NCBI GenBank assembly: GCA_963788225.1
Contig: CAWBGI010000003.1
Coordinates: 434,001-498,000, forward strand
Origin: Sulfotelmatobacter sp963788225
Lineage (GTDB): Bacteria > Acidobacteriota > Terriglobia > Terriglobales > Acidobacteriaceae
Length of the DNA stretch: 64,000 nt
Direction: 5' to 3'
The notes beneath the pieces were generated by a model. That model saw nothing but the letters and a program-made list of their open reading frames with translations, was not told the DNA's origin and did no database searches. The position numbers were made by a program, and so were the translations under genes. Shown piece by piece: positions 10,901 to 19,677 of the stretch (positions are counted from its first letter, which is position 1; each line of letters begins with the position of its first letter).

Positions 10901-11502
10901 CGTACACGGTGATTGACACGGCAGCCGCGAGCACCCTCAGCGGACAGGGTTACGGCGGACCCGTTTACTCCAACTACTCCGGCAGCGGCCATCCAGTTTG
11001 CCGCGGGCCAGCTGGTGGGGCGTTGGATACCGGAATCACCCCATGCTTGCCATCCTCCAGCTTCGGGGACATCGCGGCGGGCAACCTCATCAACCCAACC
11101 ACCGTGAGCGTCGCCAATCCCACCGGCAACCCTTACGGCGTCGGCCAGGCGCAACTCGGGTTCCTGAACTCGGGCGTAGGCGGTACGGGTCCGGGATATG
11201 CCGGTGGCGAGTCGGGTCAAACCCGCAACCAGTTCTTTGGACCGCATTACTTCGACACGGATATGACCGTGATGAAGTACACGCAGATCCCGCACTGGGA
11301 GACGGCGAAGTTGGGTGTTGGCGTGCAGTTCTTCAACCTGTTCAACCACCCCAACTTTGCCTCGCCGGTGAACGACGAGAGCAACCCGCACTTCGCGACG
11401 GTGCGAAGCACGGTGAACCCGCCGACCAGCATTCTGGGGTCGTTCCTGGGCGGCGACGCCTCGGTGCGGTTGATCCAGCTGACGGCGAAGTTTAACTTCT
11501 AG
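7942..11502 (+). CDS. Oar-like TonB-dependent outer-membrane receptor with carboxypeptidase-regulatory domain
   Basis: The 1186-residue protein has a signal peptide (LATLLSLLLPSVLLGQS). A carboxypeptidase-regulatory-like beta-sandwich follows (GTVTDPSGAVLPDVQV, residues about 30-120), then a plug domain and a long beta-barrel ending in an aromatic C-terminus (LTAKFNF) as expected for outer-membrane insertion. This architecture is typical of the expanded Oar-like receptor family in Acidobacteriota, thought to take up large substrates such as glycans or peptides. No TonB box or ExbB/D genes are visible nearby, so the substrate cannot be inferred. The ribosome site is GCGGAGATAAATC. A strong hairpin follows the stop codon. 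Confidence 0.92.
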   Translation: MRFQTSTTILVLATLLSLLLPSVLLGQSTVNGAISGTVTDPSGAVLPDVQVILKSTERGNTQVAKTNSSGFYQFPLLEPGVYSITIAAPSFKGWTTTTTVSVGQNAVMNAKLVVGAAGTTVEVSGEVPLLQTETAEISTTFNAREISEVPNPGNDLTFVAQTAAGSVMNTGSGYGNFSNFGLSASSNLFTLNGMYDNDPFLNVNNSGATNLLLGNNEVQEATVVTNGYSGQYGGFVGANINYITKSGSNNWHGNANYWWNGRVMNANDYFHTDNANPAFNLPRGFDNANQYAASFGGPIWKNKAFFFWNYEGLRVIIPVTNNGLLAPTQAFETAMTDNLNTSGFGDSVPFYQQAFAVWNGAKNYNNATPGSPGANDPTGCQGTIFTDPITNKMFGPGTGNNCTQSFANTNGNFTHEYLTAGRFDFNITNNDKMFVRLQEDIGTQATATDALNPVFNATSYQPEYQAQVSWNRAIGVKAANNLLISDQYYRAIFGPSNLPASLAAFPTTLLFNDGSLSTVGGSDYIWPQGRNVTGYQLVDDFSYSLNSKHTLKAGLYFHRNLISDHDFGLFSSGYDLALGLANFYNQSGNFNGGQTFLIQGFPQSLDQPIKLYQLGLYAQDEWKPRSDLKLTLALRIDHNATPTCGTNCFAHLSGPFSTVSQQGINAPYNQAIADGLNQSVPSFTSIAWQPRFGFAWSPTWAKNTVFRGGVGIFMDTFQGSIADLLALNTPLNNTFQLVGNVSPGETAKGNAFATAAASNQALVSGFAAGANLAALETATGGLFSPPGITTVGNVVAPTTQEWNLEVQHSFGNNTSLIVNYVGSHGIHETIGFNGLNGWCPAATCPNGFLGLPSAQQAGGNGVGGWDSRFAQINDIRTVGVSHYNGLSLGVQHRFARGLQMQANYLYGHATDEVSNGGLNPFIFNGFGNSLLNPVSNTNLRSYNYGNADYDVRHSFNMNYVYEIPKGPTPALKGWQLSGTIFWRTGFPYTVIDTAAASTLSGQGYGGPVYSNYSGSGHPVCRGPAGGALDTGITPCLPSSSFGDIAAGNLINPTTVSVANPTGNPYGVGQAQLGFLNSGVGGTGPGYAGGESGQTRNQFFGPHYFDTDMTVMKYTQIPHWETAKLGVGVQFFNLFNHPNFASPVNDESNPHFATVRSTVNPPTSILGSFLGGDASVRLIQLTAKFNF

Positions 11503-11535
11503 CGCTCCTTCAATTAAAGAAAATGGGAATTAGCA

Positions 11536-11562
11536 AGGCGGCCTTGAGGATCAAGGCCGCCT
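11536..11562 (+). terminator. strong hairpin after the TonB receptor gene
   Basis: A perfect 12-bp stem (AGGCGGCCTTGA pairing with TCAAGGCCGCCT) encloses a 3-base loop, starting 34 bases after the receptor stop codon. It is followed by CTTCTCAT, which is only moderately T-rich, so it may act as a terminator or attenuator ahead of the gene at 11602. Confidence 0.65.
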
Positions 11563-11601
11563 CTTCTCATAAGCACCAACTTATCAACTGGATAGAAGAA
11601 G

Positions 11602-12111
11602 ATGAACAAGATCATCGCGCCAATTTGCTTATTCACCGCGCTGGCGGTCGCTATTTCATTGTTTGCGCAACCGCCAGCCAACCACGCACCTGACGCCTTT
11701 AAGATGCTGCAGAGCCTCACAGGAGATTGGCAAGGGAAAGACCAGCAGGGTAATGAGGTGAAGAGCAACTTCAAGCTCATGATCTCGAACACGGTGGTAA
11801 TGGAAACGCTTGACGCCGCGGGGATGGATGAGATGCTCACTCTCTACAGCGTGGACGGCAACGGAATTTCCCTGCTGCACTACTGTCCGACCAACAACCA
11901 ACCCCACATGCGCGCAGTCCCTTCGTCAGCGAACACCAAGGAACTCGTCTTCTCGTTTCTTGGCGCCGGTAATTTACCCAGCATCGCTGTGGGTCACGAG
12001 CACAAAATGGTGCTCGACTACGAGGACGGCGACCATATCACTGAGCGATGGACCTGGCAAAAAAACGGCAAGGATACCGAGATGATTTACCATCTTGTCC
12101 GAAAAAAATAA
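11602..12111 (+). CDS. secreted DUF1579-like hypothetical protein
   Basis: The 169-residue protein has an N-terminal signal peptide (LFTALAVAISLFAQ) and a compact beta-rich domain with a conserved GDWQGKDQQGNEV start and ERWTWQKNG near the end. This pattern resembles small lipocalin-like proteins of the DUF1579 kind, common behind Oar-type receptors in Acidobacteriota. Its function is unknown. It follows the receptor in the same direction, separated by a hairpin, and may be co-transcribed by read-through. Confidence 0.65.
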   Translation: MNKIIAPICLFTALAVAISLFAQPPANHAPDAFKMLQSLTGDWQGKDQQGNEVKSNFKLMISNTVVMETLDAAGMDEMLTLYSVDGNGISLLHYCPTNNQPHMRAVPSSANTKELVFSFLGAGNLPSIAVGHEHKMVLDYEDGDHITERWTWQKNGKDTEMIYHLVRKK

Positions 12112-12208
12112 CCGGACGCCGTTCTAGTTCACGAGTTGAATAAATCGGCTCACATCTCTACGCGCTGCGCGTCTTTTATTTTGTGAAATCGTAGAAGAGG
12201 TCCTGTCG

Positions 12209-13279
12209 ATGAAATTGGAAATGGCCTTGGTAACAGTATTGCTGACCATTGGTACGCCAGGTGCTTTGCCGTTCGATTCATCAGGGATTGCGTCGGACCG
12301 TTGGCATGTACCAGCGACTCCCACGATTATTTCAACAGAAATTAAGTTCTCCAACGCGGGTTCAAATCTTGTTGGAACTGTCTATCTTCCAAACACTGGC
12401 AATCACCTACCTGCCGTAGTCGTCCTGCACTCCGCAGGAGCAGCAACCCGGGAGTCAGCTCTTTACCAGCATTTGCGGGAAGGACTGCCTCCGATGGGTT
12501 TTGCGGTGTTGATTTACGATCGTCGAGGGAGCGGCCAATCTTCGGGAAGTCTGCAGGGAGTCGATTATGAGACGTTAGCCGACGACGCGGTTGCAGGCCA
12601 GCACGCGTTGGCTAAACTATCTCGCATTGATCCCGCCAGGATTGGCTTTTGGGGATTGAGTCAAGGAGGCTGGCTCGCCGTGTTGGCGGCAGGGCGCAGC
12701 CCGGACGCAGCCTTTGCGATCTCTGTCTCAGCGCCGCTCGTCACCCCGGACGAACAAATGCAATTCGCCACCAGCAATCTGCTCACGCTGCGTGGCTACT
12801 CCCGCGAAGATGTCCAGGAGATGCTCGACACACGAAAAGCCTGGATGGGTTACCTGCGGCGTATAAACTCACGGGCATCCGCAATCGAGGCTCTCAGTAG
12901 AGTTGAATCAAAGCCGTGGTTTTCGTTGACATACCTGCCCACGGTGGCTCAGCTAACCGGCGACCCGTCCATCCCCCGGAAGATGGATAGCGACCCCGTC
13001 GCAGCAGTTCTAAAGACTAACGTTCCTGTACTTTTTCTTTATGGAGATTCTGATCCATGGGTTCCAGTAGACCAATCAATGCGACGCCTGGCGGAATTGA
13101 GCGGACGACAGCACAATTTTGAGAGCTTCGTCATCGGCAACGCAAATCATGAGATGAGGTTTCCAGAGCACGAGACCATGCAGGTCGATGCCAACACTAA
13201 TCGCAACGACGCCCCGCAATCACCCGAATACTTCATGCTCATGGGATCGTGGCTGTCCCGATACGTCCAGCAAAGGTAA
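12209..13279 (+). CDS. secreted alpha/beta hydrolase (dienelactone hydrolase-like)
   Basis: The 356-residue protein begins with a signal-like segment. It has an alpha/beta-hydrolase core with oxyanion-region strand VVLHSAGA, a nucleophile elbow GLSQGG (Ser 151), the acid segment YGDSDPWV and a terminal histidine in GNANHEM. It resembles the C-terminal half of the fusion protein at 27402-29765 (same RRGSGQS/KRGVAKS and SQGGW blocks), so the two are paralogous. The substrate is unknown; esterase or peptidase activity is plausible. An AGAGG ribosome site precedes the ATG. Confidence 0.82.
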   Translation: MKLEMALVTVLLTIGTPGALPFDSSGIASDRWHVPATPTIISTEIKFSNAGSNLVGTVYLPNTGNHLPAVVVLHSAGAATRESALYQHLREGLPPMGFAVLIYDRRGSGQSSGSLQGVDYETLADDAVAGQHALAKLSRIDPARIGFWGLSQGGWLAVLAAGRSPDAAFAISVSAPLVTPDEQMQFATSNLLTLRGYSREDVQEMLDTRKAWMGYLRRINSRASAIEALSRVESKPWFSLTYLPTVAQLTGDPSIPRKMDSDPVAAVLKTNVPVLFLYGDSDPWVPVDQSMRRLAELSGRQHNFESFVIGNANHEMRFPEHETMQVDANTNRNDAPQSPEYFMLMGSWLSRYVQQR

Positions 13280-13328
13280 AAAATCGTGGGCTGCAGGCGG
13301 TCCGCTGGTTTAGGCGCACGCACCATCA

Positions 13329-13371
13329 GTCGCAGCCGCTTTTATGTCACCTCAGCAGCCTGCGACTTTTT
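13329..13371. terminator. possible terminator between convergent genes
   Basis: GTCGCAG at 13329-13335 can pair with CTGCGAC at 13360-13366, followed by five T residues. The loop is long (24 bases), so this is only a candidate for ending the forward hydrolase transcript. Confidence 0.3.
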
Positions 13372-13384
13372 ACGAGCTCACACA

Positions 13385-14698
13385 CTACTTCGTCAATCGC
13401 TGCTGGGACGAACCGTCCCTGTTCATTACGTAGATTTCGTATCGAGCGTCGCGTGTGCTCTGGAATAGCAGACGGCCGTCGGGCAGCCACGCCGGTGTCT
13501 CGTCGAGGTAAGGCCGATCACGATGCGTAATCGTTGTGAATTTCCCTGTGGCAATATCCAGCAGGACAATATCGGCATCGCCTCTTTTCCCGGTCCACGT
13601 TTGGTAAGCGATGGTCGTCCCATCCGGAGACCATGCGGGCAATTGAATGAACCCAGGGAACGTACCCAAGAGCCTGCGATTTTGACCAGTTGTGTCCGAG
13701 ATATAGACGGACTCGGTCTGGGCAGTTGGGTCGACCGCGTCAGGTGGCTGCTGTGCGAAGACCAACCGCTTCCCGTCTGGTGACCAGTCCGGATCCCAAG
13801 GGCGGTCTAGTCCGGTCGGCACAGTCTGCACGTCTGAGCCATCCAATTTCATCGTGACTATCGTGTGGGCGCCAGCTTCGTCGCTGCTCTGGAACGCAAC
13901 GCGCTTCCCGTCGGGCGAGACTCGCGGCCAGCCGATCTCTTTACGGGTGCACACGATGTGTCGGTGGGATCCGTCTGGCCGGATTCTCTCCAGTTGTGCA
14001 GAATCGCCTTGGAACGAGCGGAAAACGATCCATTTCCTATCTGGAGTCCAGACGGGATCGATATCGTTCGTGGACGAATGTGTGAGCCGTCGTACGTCGG
14101 TGCCGTCGACGTTCATCACATAAATTTGTTTGAAAGAACCATCCCGATCGGACTCGAATACAACCTGCTTGCCGTCAGGACTCGCCCAAGGTAACGAGCC
14201 GTGTCGCTCGAGTTTACTTGGGACAGCAGAACCGGTTGCTGCGTTAGAGACTGTCTCAGCAAACTTGCTGGTTATAAAATGGACAGTGAACGGGCGGACT
14301 TGGGCCCGAAAGATATAGGCTTTTACGGCCGGATCGGCTGCCACTGTTGCTTCTGCCTGAGACTGCGAGTTTGCTTCAAAGATGATGAGGGCAACGTTGT
14401 CCCAGTAGTCTCCATCCATACCGCCAGCCAAGATTGCTTGACCGTCTTTCAGCTTATCGTGCCAGTAGCGGCTGTGCTCGGCTAACGCCTGATTAGCCTC
14501 CTTATCGTCGGGCCACTTGCCAGTAGACTTCCACTTGGCATAAAGATCGCCGCGAAGACGAATGAGCATGACATAGGCATGGATATCTTCCTTGTTCGCC
14601 TTGTCATATCGCAGGTCGTCCGCCCGACAGCAGCCGAGCAAAATGCTCAAATGCACAAACACAACCACTGCAACGAGTTGACAACAACGACTAGTCAT
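13385..14698 (-). CDS. secreted YCII-domain plus PD40/TolB-type beta-propeller protein
   Basis: I choose the ATG at 14698 because AGGAG lies just upstream; a start at 14713 would be 5 residues longer. After a signal peptide ending near GCCRADD comes a YCII-like alpha/beta domain (about residues 30-130). About six PD40/WD40-like propeller blades follow, with repeated SPDGK and DRDGS motifs (SPDGKQVVF, TPDRKWIVF, SPDGKRVAF and others). TolB-like propellers bind proteins or ligands in the periplasm; no TolB partner genes are nearby. The domain pairing is uncommon. The function is unknown. Confidence 0.78.
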   Translation of the reverse strand: MTSRCCQLVAVVVFVHLSILLGCCRADDLRYDKANKEDIHAYVMLIRLRGDLYAKWKSTGKWPDDKEANQALAEHSRYWHDKLKDGQAILAGGMDGDYWDNVALIIFEANSQSQAEATVAADPAVKAYIFRAQVRPFTVHFITSKFAETVSNAATGSAVPSKLERHGSLPWASPDGKQVVFESDRDGSFKQIYVMNVDGTDVRRLTHSSTNDIDPVWTPDRKWIVFRSFQGDSAQLERIRPDGSHRHIVCTRKEIGWPRVSPDGKRVAFQSSDEAGAHTIVTMKLDGSDVQTVPTGLDRPWDPDWSPDGKRLVFAQQPPDAVDPTAQTESVYISDTTGQNRRLLGTFPGFIQLPAWSPDGTTIAYQTWTGKRGDADIVLLDIATGKFTTITHRDRPYLDETPAWLPDGRLLFQSTRDARYEIYVMNRDGSSQQRLTK

Positions 14699-14847
14699 TT
14701 GTTCTCCTAGCATTTGGATACATATCCTTGGAGGGCGCCGATAGGAGCCTAATGCAGATCGTCAACACCGTTCCCCATGATTTCCTTGGAAGCGTAGAGA
14801 TCGGTGGACAGACGCGACCGTCCCCATCGTTCCTCAGGTCGGTTTCC

Positions 14848-16884
14848 TCACCAAATCCGGCAAGGTTCCCGGTTGACCATCGGGCTGTTGGCCTTGCAGT
14901 GATAAGCTTGCGCGAAGCCATCCATATTACTGACCACACCATTCACCCGCCACTTGCCCGGGGAGTGCTCATCAGTGCGCGCCCAGACCCGCGCCGTCTT
15001 ATCGGTGACATTCATGCACCGCCATTGGGCCCAGCCCAGGAAGAAGCGCTGCTCGGGCGTGAAGCCGTCAATCGTAGTGCCTTCCTTCGGGTGCTCAGTC
15101 TGGAACGCGCGATGGGCCAGTTGCAGCCCGCCGTTGTCTGCGATGTTTTCGCCGAGCGTTAACTGGCCGTCCACCGTGAGATCGTCGACAGCCTTGTATC
15201 TCGAATACTGCCGGACAAAGCATGCGGCCCGTTGGTCATAGAGCTTAGCATCTTCGGGTTTCCACCAATCTCGCATATTCCCAGCTCCATCGAACAGGTG
15301 GCCTTTGTCATCAAAGGCATGGCTCAACTCGTGCCCAATCACGGCTCCCGCCAGTCCGAAATTGATGGCATCATCCATATGCGGATCGAAGAATGGAGGC
15401 TGCAGGATGCCGGCAGTGAACACAACCACATTGAGCGGATTGTCGTGATAGCCCGTGACGCCTTGCGGAAGTTCGTAAAAGGCTCCCTTGTCCACGGGCT
15501 GGCCAATCTTCGCCATCAGTCGCCGGAAGTCAAATTCCTGGCCGCGGAAGGCGTTGCCCAGTGCGTCATTTCGCTGAATCTCCAGAGACGAATAATCACG
15601 CCAGTGGTCGGGGTATCCGACCAGAACCCGCACCATATCGAGCTTCTTCAGCGCTTCCTCCCTGGTCGGAGCCGTCATCCACGAGATTTCTTTGAAGTCT
15701 TCCTGCATGGCTTCCCGCAGGCGCTGAACCATCTCCAGCACTCGAATCCGAGTCTGCGGCGGAAAGTACTGCTGCACGTAAATCTTGCCCACCGCCTCAC
15801 CCAAGTCGCGGTTGACTAATTCCTCGCATTGCCGTGTGCGCGTACTCTGTTGCTCCACTCCTTGCAGCGTCTTACCGTAGAAATCAAACTCAGCCTGGCG
15901 AAATCGCGCCGGCAGCGCGGGCGTAGCCAGCCGCACCAATTCCCATCGCAGGTAACTCTTCCACTCCGGAATCGGCGTCTTGGTGACCAGTTCGTTGATG
16001 GTCTGCATGTAATTCGGTACCGCCACGTTCATCTGTCCTATCGGCTCAAAATGAACCGCAGCGAAATACTGTGGCCAGAGGAAGGCAGGTGCAAGCTGCT
16101 GGAGTTGAGCTGCCGTCATCTCGTGGTACCAGGTTTTCCGATCTCTTCGTTCCAGCGGCGTAAGCGACGATCGCGCGAGCGCGGTCTCGATTCGCAATAC
16201 ATCTTCCGCGCTGTCGGCCGCCTGCTGGGTGCTGTCACCGAGCAGCACAAACACCTGCTCCAAATGGGCGCGGTATCCGGCCCGGGCTTTCGTCATGTCG
16301 GCGTCTTTGGAGGTGTAGTATCCGGGTTCCGGCATGTTCAAACTACTCTGGTCCAGGTAGGCGATTACCTGGCTCGAATCCCCCAGTTTCTGGTCGGGCC
16401 CGATCGAAAACAGAGGGTCGGTTCCCAGAATCTGCAGGCGTGCCACCTCGCGGGCCAGATCGTCCGTGTTCTTGAGAAGTTTGATGCGCTCAAGCTCCGG
16501 ACGTAGCGGATCCAAACCGTCGGCCTCGATGATCTTTTCATCAACGCACGACGCATAGTAGTCGCCAATCTTCTGTGCTTCCTTCGACCGCTCCGTCCCG
16601 CCCCCGGCTGCGCTTTGCAATATGGCAGTTACTCGGGCCTGGCTTAGATCGCGCATTTGTTGGAACACGGCGGAATACGAACGGTCCGGTGGGATCGGAT
16701 TCCGCGCCATCCACCCTCCGCATGCATATTGATAGAAATCCACACAGGGATCGGCCGTGCGGTCAATGGCGTTGATGTCAAACTTTAGCTCAGATCCAGC
16801 CTTCGTTTGGCAAAGGGAGGGGGCCACGGCAAGGACAACAAACACGACGAAACCGGGGGAAAGCCAATTCGTAACAGTGGTCAT
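14848..16884 (-). CDS. M13 family zinc endopeptidase (neprilysin/PepO-like)
   Basis: The start at 16884 is preferred because AAGGAG lies 6 bases upstream. The 678-residue product has a signal peptide. The M13 N-terminal domain carries the usual CVDFYQYACGGW start, and the catalytic domain has the zinc motif HELSH at 518-522 and ENIAD at 579-583. The C-terminus CRIW matches the conserved CRVW ending of the family. M13 enzymes hydrolyse oligopeptides outside the cytoplasm. It is followed by no obvious partner gene. Confidence 0.92.
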   Translation of the reverse strand: MTTVTNWLSPGFVVFVVLAVAPSLCQTKAGSELKFDINAIDRTADPCVDFYQYACGGWMARNPIPPDRSYSAVFQQMRDLSQARVTAILQSAAGGGTERSKEAQKIGDYYASCVDEKIIEADGLDPLRPELERIKLLKNTDDLAREVARLQILGTDPLFSIGPDQKLGDSSQVIAYLDQSSLNMPEPGYYTSKDADMTKARAGYRAHLEQVFVLLGDSTQQAADSAEDVLRIETALARSSLTPLERRDRKTWYHEMTAAQLQQLAPAFLWPQYFAAVHFEPIGQMNVAVPNYMQTINELVTKTPIPEWKSYLRWELVRLATPALPARFRQAEFDFYGKTLQGVEQQSTRTRQCEELVNRDLGEAVGKIYVQQYFPPQTRIRVLEMVQRLREAMQEDFKEISWMTAPTREEALKKLDMVRVLVGYPDHWRDYSSLEIQRNDALGNAFRGQEFDFRRLMAKIGQPVDKGAFYELPQGVTGYHDNPLNVVVFTAGILQPPFFDPHMDDAINFGLAGAVIGHELSHAFDDKGHLFDGAGNMRDWWKPEDAKLYDQRAACFVRQYSRYKAVDDLTVDGQLTLGENIADNGGLQLAHRAFQTEHPKEGTTIDGFTPEQRFFLGWAQWRCMNVTDKTARVWARTDEHSPGKWRVNGVVSNMDGFAQAYHCKANSPMVNREPCRIW

Positions 16885-17319
16885 CGCCGGCTCCTTTCGT
16901 AATCGTCTAGCAAGCATCGCAGTTCGTCAAATTCTTCGCGTGAGGCTGTACGCCCGGCCAGAGGCTGCTTCATGAACTGGCTGGCGGAGACTTCGAAGAA
17001 GCACTGCAGCATGCCCCGGCAAGTTGAACCTTGATTTGCCCGGCCGGCCGGCATGCTACAAAGACGTGCGCTCTCTGGCTTTCGTTTCAGCGAACCGTGC
17101 CTCTGCAGTCATGAATACAATATCCTTTTAAGACGAATCAAATTTGCTTCGCATTGAGGCATACGCCGCAGCGAGTAACCTGCAAATTATCTCCCCGTCG
17201 CTCTGCGAGAAAGCAGCAGAGTGGGATTACTGTGCCGAAAAATATCATCGATTGCGGTGAGGTGTGACGGAACACACGAGTGTCCTTGGGATACGCGAAG
17301 TCTGCAATTGGAGGTTTTC
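16885..17319. other. intergenic region upstream of the M13 peptidase gene
   Basis: About 435 bases hold no supported gene. The segment lies between the end of the winged-helix/TPR regulator gene and the peptidase start, and presumably contains the peptidase promoter. Confidence 0.5.
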
Positions 17320-19326
17320 CTATGAATTAGGCTTTGAAGAAACAGATTCTCTTTCGGCTGGGAATCCGATGCTCTGAATGATCTCCGAGAAACGGACGTC
17401 ATCGTGCAAGTTTTCCAGGCCTGGGTCATGGCGTAAGTACATGAGATCTGAGCTTCGTTCAACCATGGCTTGATGCAATAAGGTAAACGCGCGCTGTTTG
17501 TTCGTTAACCCCGAATATGCCTTGGCAAGACTGTAGGGAGAGGCGTAACGCGACTTCGACTGTTTTTGCAAGGCGGATATTAGCCTGTACGCGTCTTGCC
17601 TGCGGCCTGAAAGTGCGTATGCCCTGGCTAATTCTGCGGTCATCTTCGGAGAATCATGGGAGACCTTTCGAGCGGCCTCAAACTCTGCAACCGCATCGTC
17701 ATATCTGCCTTGTTCCTCGTAGACCCCTCCGAGCAAATAGTATGCACCTGCAAACTGTGAATCGGCCTCAATTAGAGCCTTGCATTCTCTGGAACTCTTA
17801 TCGTATTCCCCACTAAACAGATAAATGAATGCCTTCATTAGTCGAATACCTAAGTCGAGAGGATCTAGAGCGACTGCCTTTTGGATTTCGTCAAGTGCTT
17901 CCCCGTTCCGACCAGAATGCATTAGAAATTCTGCATACCCCTTATGCACGAGGGACGAGTTTGGGTTAAGATCCAAGGCGCGCCTAAATTCCAGTTCGGC
18001 CTCTTGCCACTTCCAGTCGTATTCATGCTCCACGGTTGCCAGGGTCATGTGCGCTTCGGCGAGATTCGGGTCGAGCTGAAGGGCGCGCTCCGCCGCTAGC
18101 CGCGCTTTCGGATATGCATCTCCTGGTTTCATCAATTCCCATCCCGCAGCCAGCATGTATGAATAGGCCAGACCGGCATAGGCGGGTGCGTATGTGTTGT
18201 CGCGTTGAATCGCCTCTTTGTAATAGTCCAAACTCTTGAGTTGATCTTCACCGCTGCGCTTGTTTTCCTGATAATACAGACCCATTAAATATGCATCGTG
18301 CGCGCGAGCATCAACTGCGCGAGCTTGGATCAGACCAGGAGAGGAAACAAGCTTCTGCAGCAGGGAGTACGAAACTCTCTCCGCAATATCGCGTTGCAAA
18401 ACTAGCAGGTCATCCAGTTCCCGCTCGTAAGTCTGCGCCCAAAGAATTTTTTGGTCCGAAACTCGGCAAAGCTGGGTGTTTATCGCAACATGAGTGCCCG
18501 ATCGTCGCACACTCCCCTCTAGGGCATAATCGACGCCACCCAGTTCACGAGCGATCTGAGAAATCGGCTTGCGGGTCCCACGGTAGCTCATAGCCGATGT
18601 TCTGGCGACAACCGTCAGCTCGTGAGGCGCTTCCCGGCCCAAAAGCGTGATCATTTCGTCGGTCACGCCATCAGTGAAAAACTCCTGCGTTGACTCTCCA
18701 CTCAGGTTTTCGAAAGGGAGAACTAGAAGCACAGAATGCGCATTAGCAAACTGCGCGTTGGCATGCGCACGATGCGATCGGGTGATTAAGAAAGCGGTCA
18801 CTGCTCCGGCGAACAGCAATCCCAGACCAATCGCGAACTTCCAAAATCGATGGTCTGCCAGCAATGAATAATTCACGTCAGAAGACAGAACGGGATTGGA
18901 GTGGACGAAACCGGGAGTGGCGCCAAGCGGGGCAGGGGCCGTGACCGGTGCAATAAAACGGAAGCCAGCCTTTGGAACGGTCTCAATGAAAGTGGGATTT
19001 TTCGCGGCGTCGCCGAGAGCGTGCCGGAGCTTGTTTAAAGCCGTTTTTATATTGGCGTCGAAATCGACGAATGTGTCGGCGGGCCACAACCGATCCCTCA
19101 GTTTTTCCCGGCTGACCACCTGGCCGGCATGTTCAATAAGCAAAAGCAGCAACTCGAAGGATTTCTGCTGCAGCTTGATCTTCAGGCCGTTGCGGCGCAG
19201 TTCACCGCTTAACGCCTCTACCTCGAAAACTCCAAAAACGTAAAGTCCAGCGCGACGAGAGGGCGCTTTGTCGTTGTCCGGGAGGCTTCCTTCGACTGGG
19301 TTCGTGGGAGCGCCCATGGATTCCAA
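17320..19326 (-). CDS. CadC-like winged-helix regulator with TolB/FlgO-like domain and TPRs
   Basis: The 668-residue protein begins with an OmpR/CadC-type winged-helix domain (about residues 27-122, containing KSFELLLLLIEHAG, RDRLWPADTFVDFD and ETVPKAGFRF). One membrane segment follows (FAIGLGLLFAGAVTAFLI, about 165-185). Next is a domain similar to the N-terminal part of adenylate-cyclase/TolB-like proteins (VLPFENLSG, DGVTDEMITLLG), then a series of TPR repeats to the end. Such membrane-anchored one-component regulators are abundant in Acidobacteriota and are thought to pass extracytoplasmic signals directly to DNA. The target genes are unknown. Confidence 0.88.
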   Translation of the reverse strand: MESMGAPTNPVEGSLPDNDKAPSRRAGLYVFGVFEVEALSGELRRNGLKIKLQQKSFELLLLLIEHAGQVVSREKLRDRLWPADTFVDFDANIKTALNKLRHALGDAAKNPTFIETVPKAGFRFIAPVTAPAPLGATPGFVHSNPVLSSDVNYSLLADHRFWKFAIGLGLLFAGAVTAFLITRSHRAHANAQFANAHSVLLVLPFENLSGESTQEFFTDGVTDEMITLLGREAPHELTVVARTSAMSYRGTRKPISQIARELGGVDYALEGSVRRSGTHVAINTQLCRVSDQKILWAQTYERELDDLLVLQRDIAERVSYSLLQKLVSSPGLIQARAVDARAHDAYLMGLYYQENKRSGEDQLKSLDYYKEAIQRDNTYAPAYAGLAYSYMLAAGWELMKPGDAYPKARLAAERALQLDPNLAEAHMTLATVEHEYDWKWQEAELEFRRALDLNPNSSLVHKGYAEFLMHSGRNGEALDEIQKAVALDPLDLGIRLMKAFIYLFSGEYDKSSRECKALIEADSQFAGAYYLLGGVYEEQGRYDDAVAEFEAARKVSHDSPKMTAELARAYALSGRRQDAYRLISALQKQSKSRYASPYSLAKAYSGLTNKQRAFTLLHQAMVERSSDLMYLRHDPGLENLHDDVRFSEIIQSIGFPAERESVSSKPNS

Positions 19327-19677
19327 GTATAACGCTCACGGTCCACTGAAACCACTGGGAAGTCCCCAGTTGAATCATTTCCGCGTCAGCACTCGGAAAA
19401 TGGCCTTGCTAGATTTTTCGTGCGGGGACTGGCGATGCCTTTCCTTCCTAATGAATCTCTATTCGTATCAGCAATTTGCAGGTTAACTTCCAATTTACCT
19501 AGAATTTTCCACAGATTTGGACGCATGTTGGTAAAGTGCGGCCATGATCTTTGCGTGGCGAAATGAAGCATGCAGAGGTTCTGAATTGTAGTGCTTTGTT
19601 ATGTTTATCCGGGCAGTTGGCAGTTAACGTTCCCGGCTGCGGAACCGGTTCGATTTGTCTGTTCCCGAGGTTTTTGC
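19327..19677. other. divergent intergenic region
   Basis: The region between the CadC-like gene and the LytTR regulator gene should hold both promoters. No small gene is supported, and I see no clear operator. Confidence 0.45.
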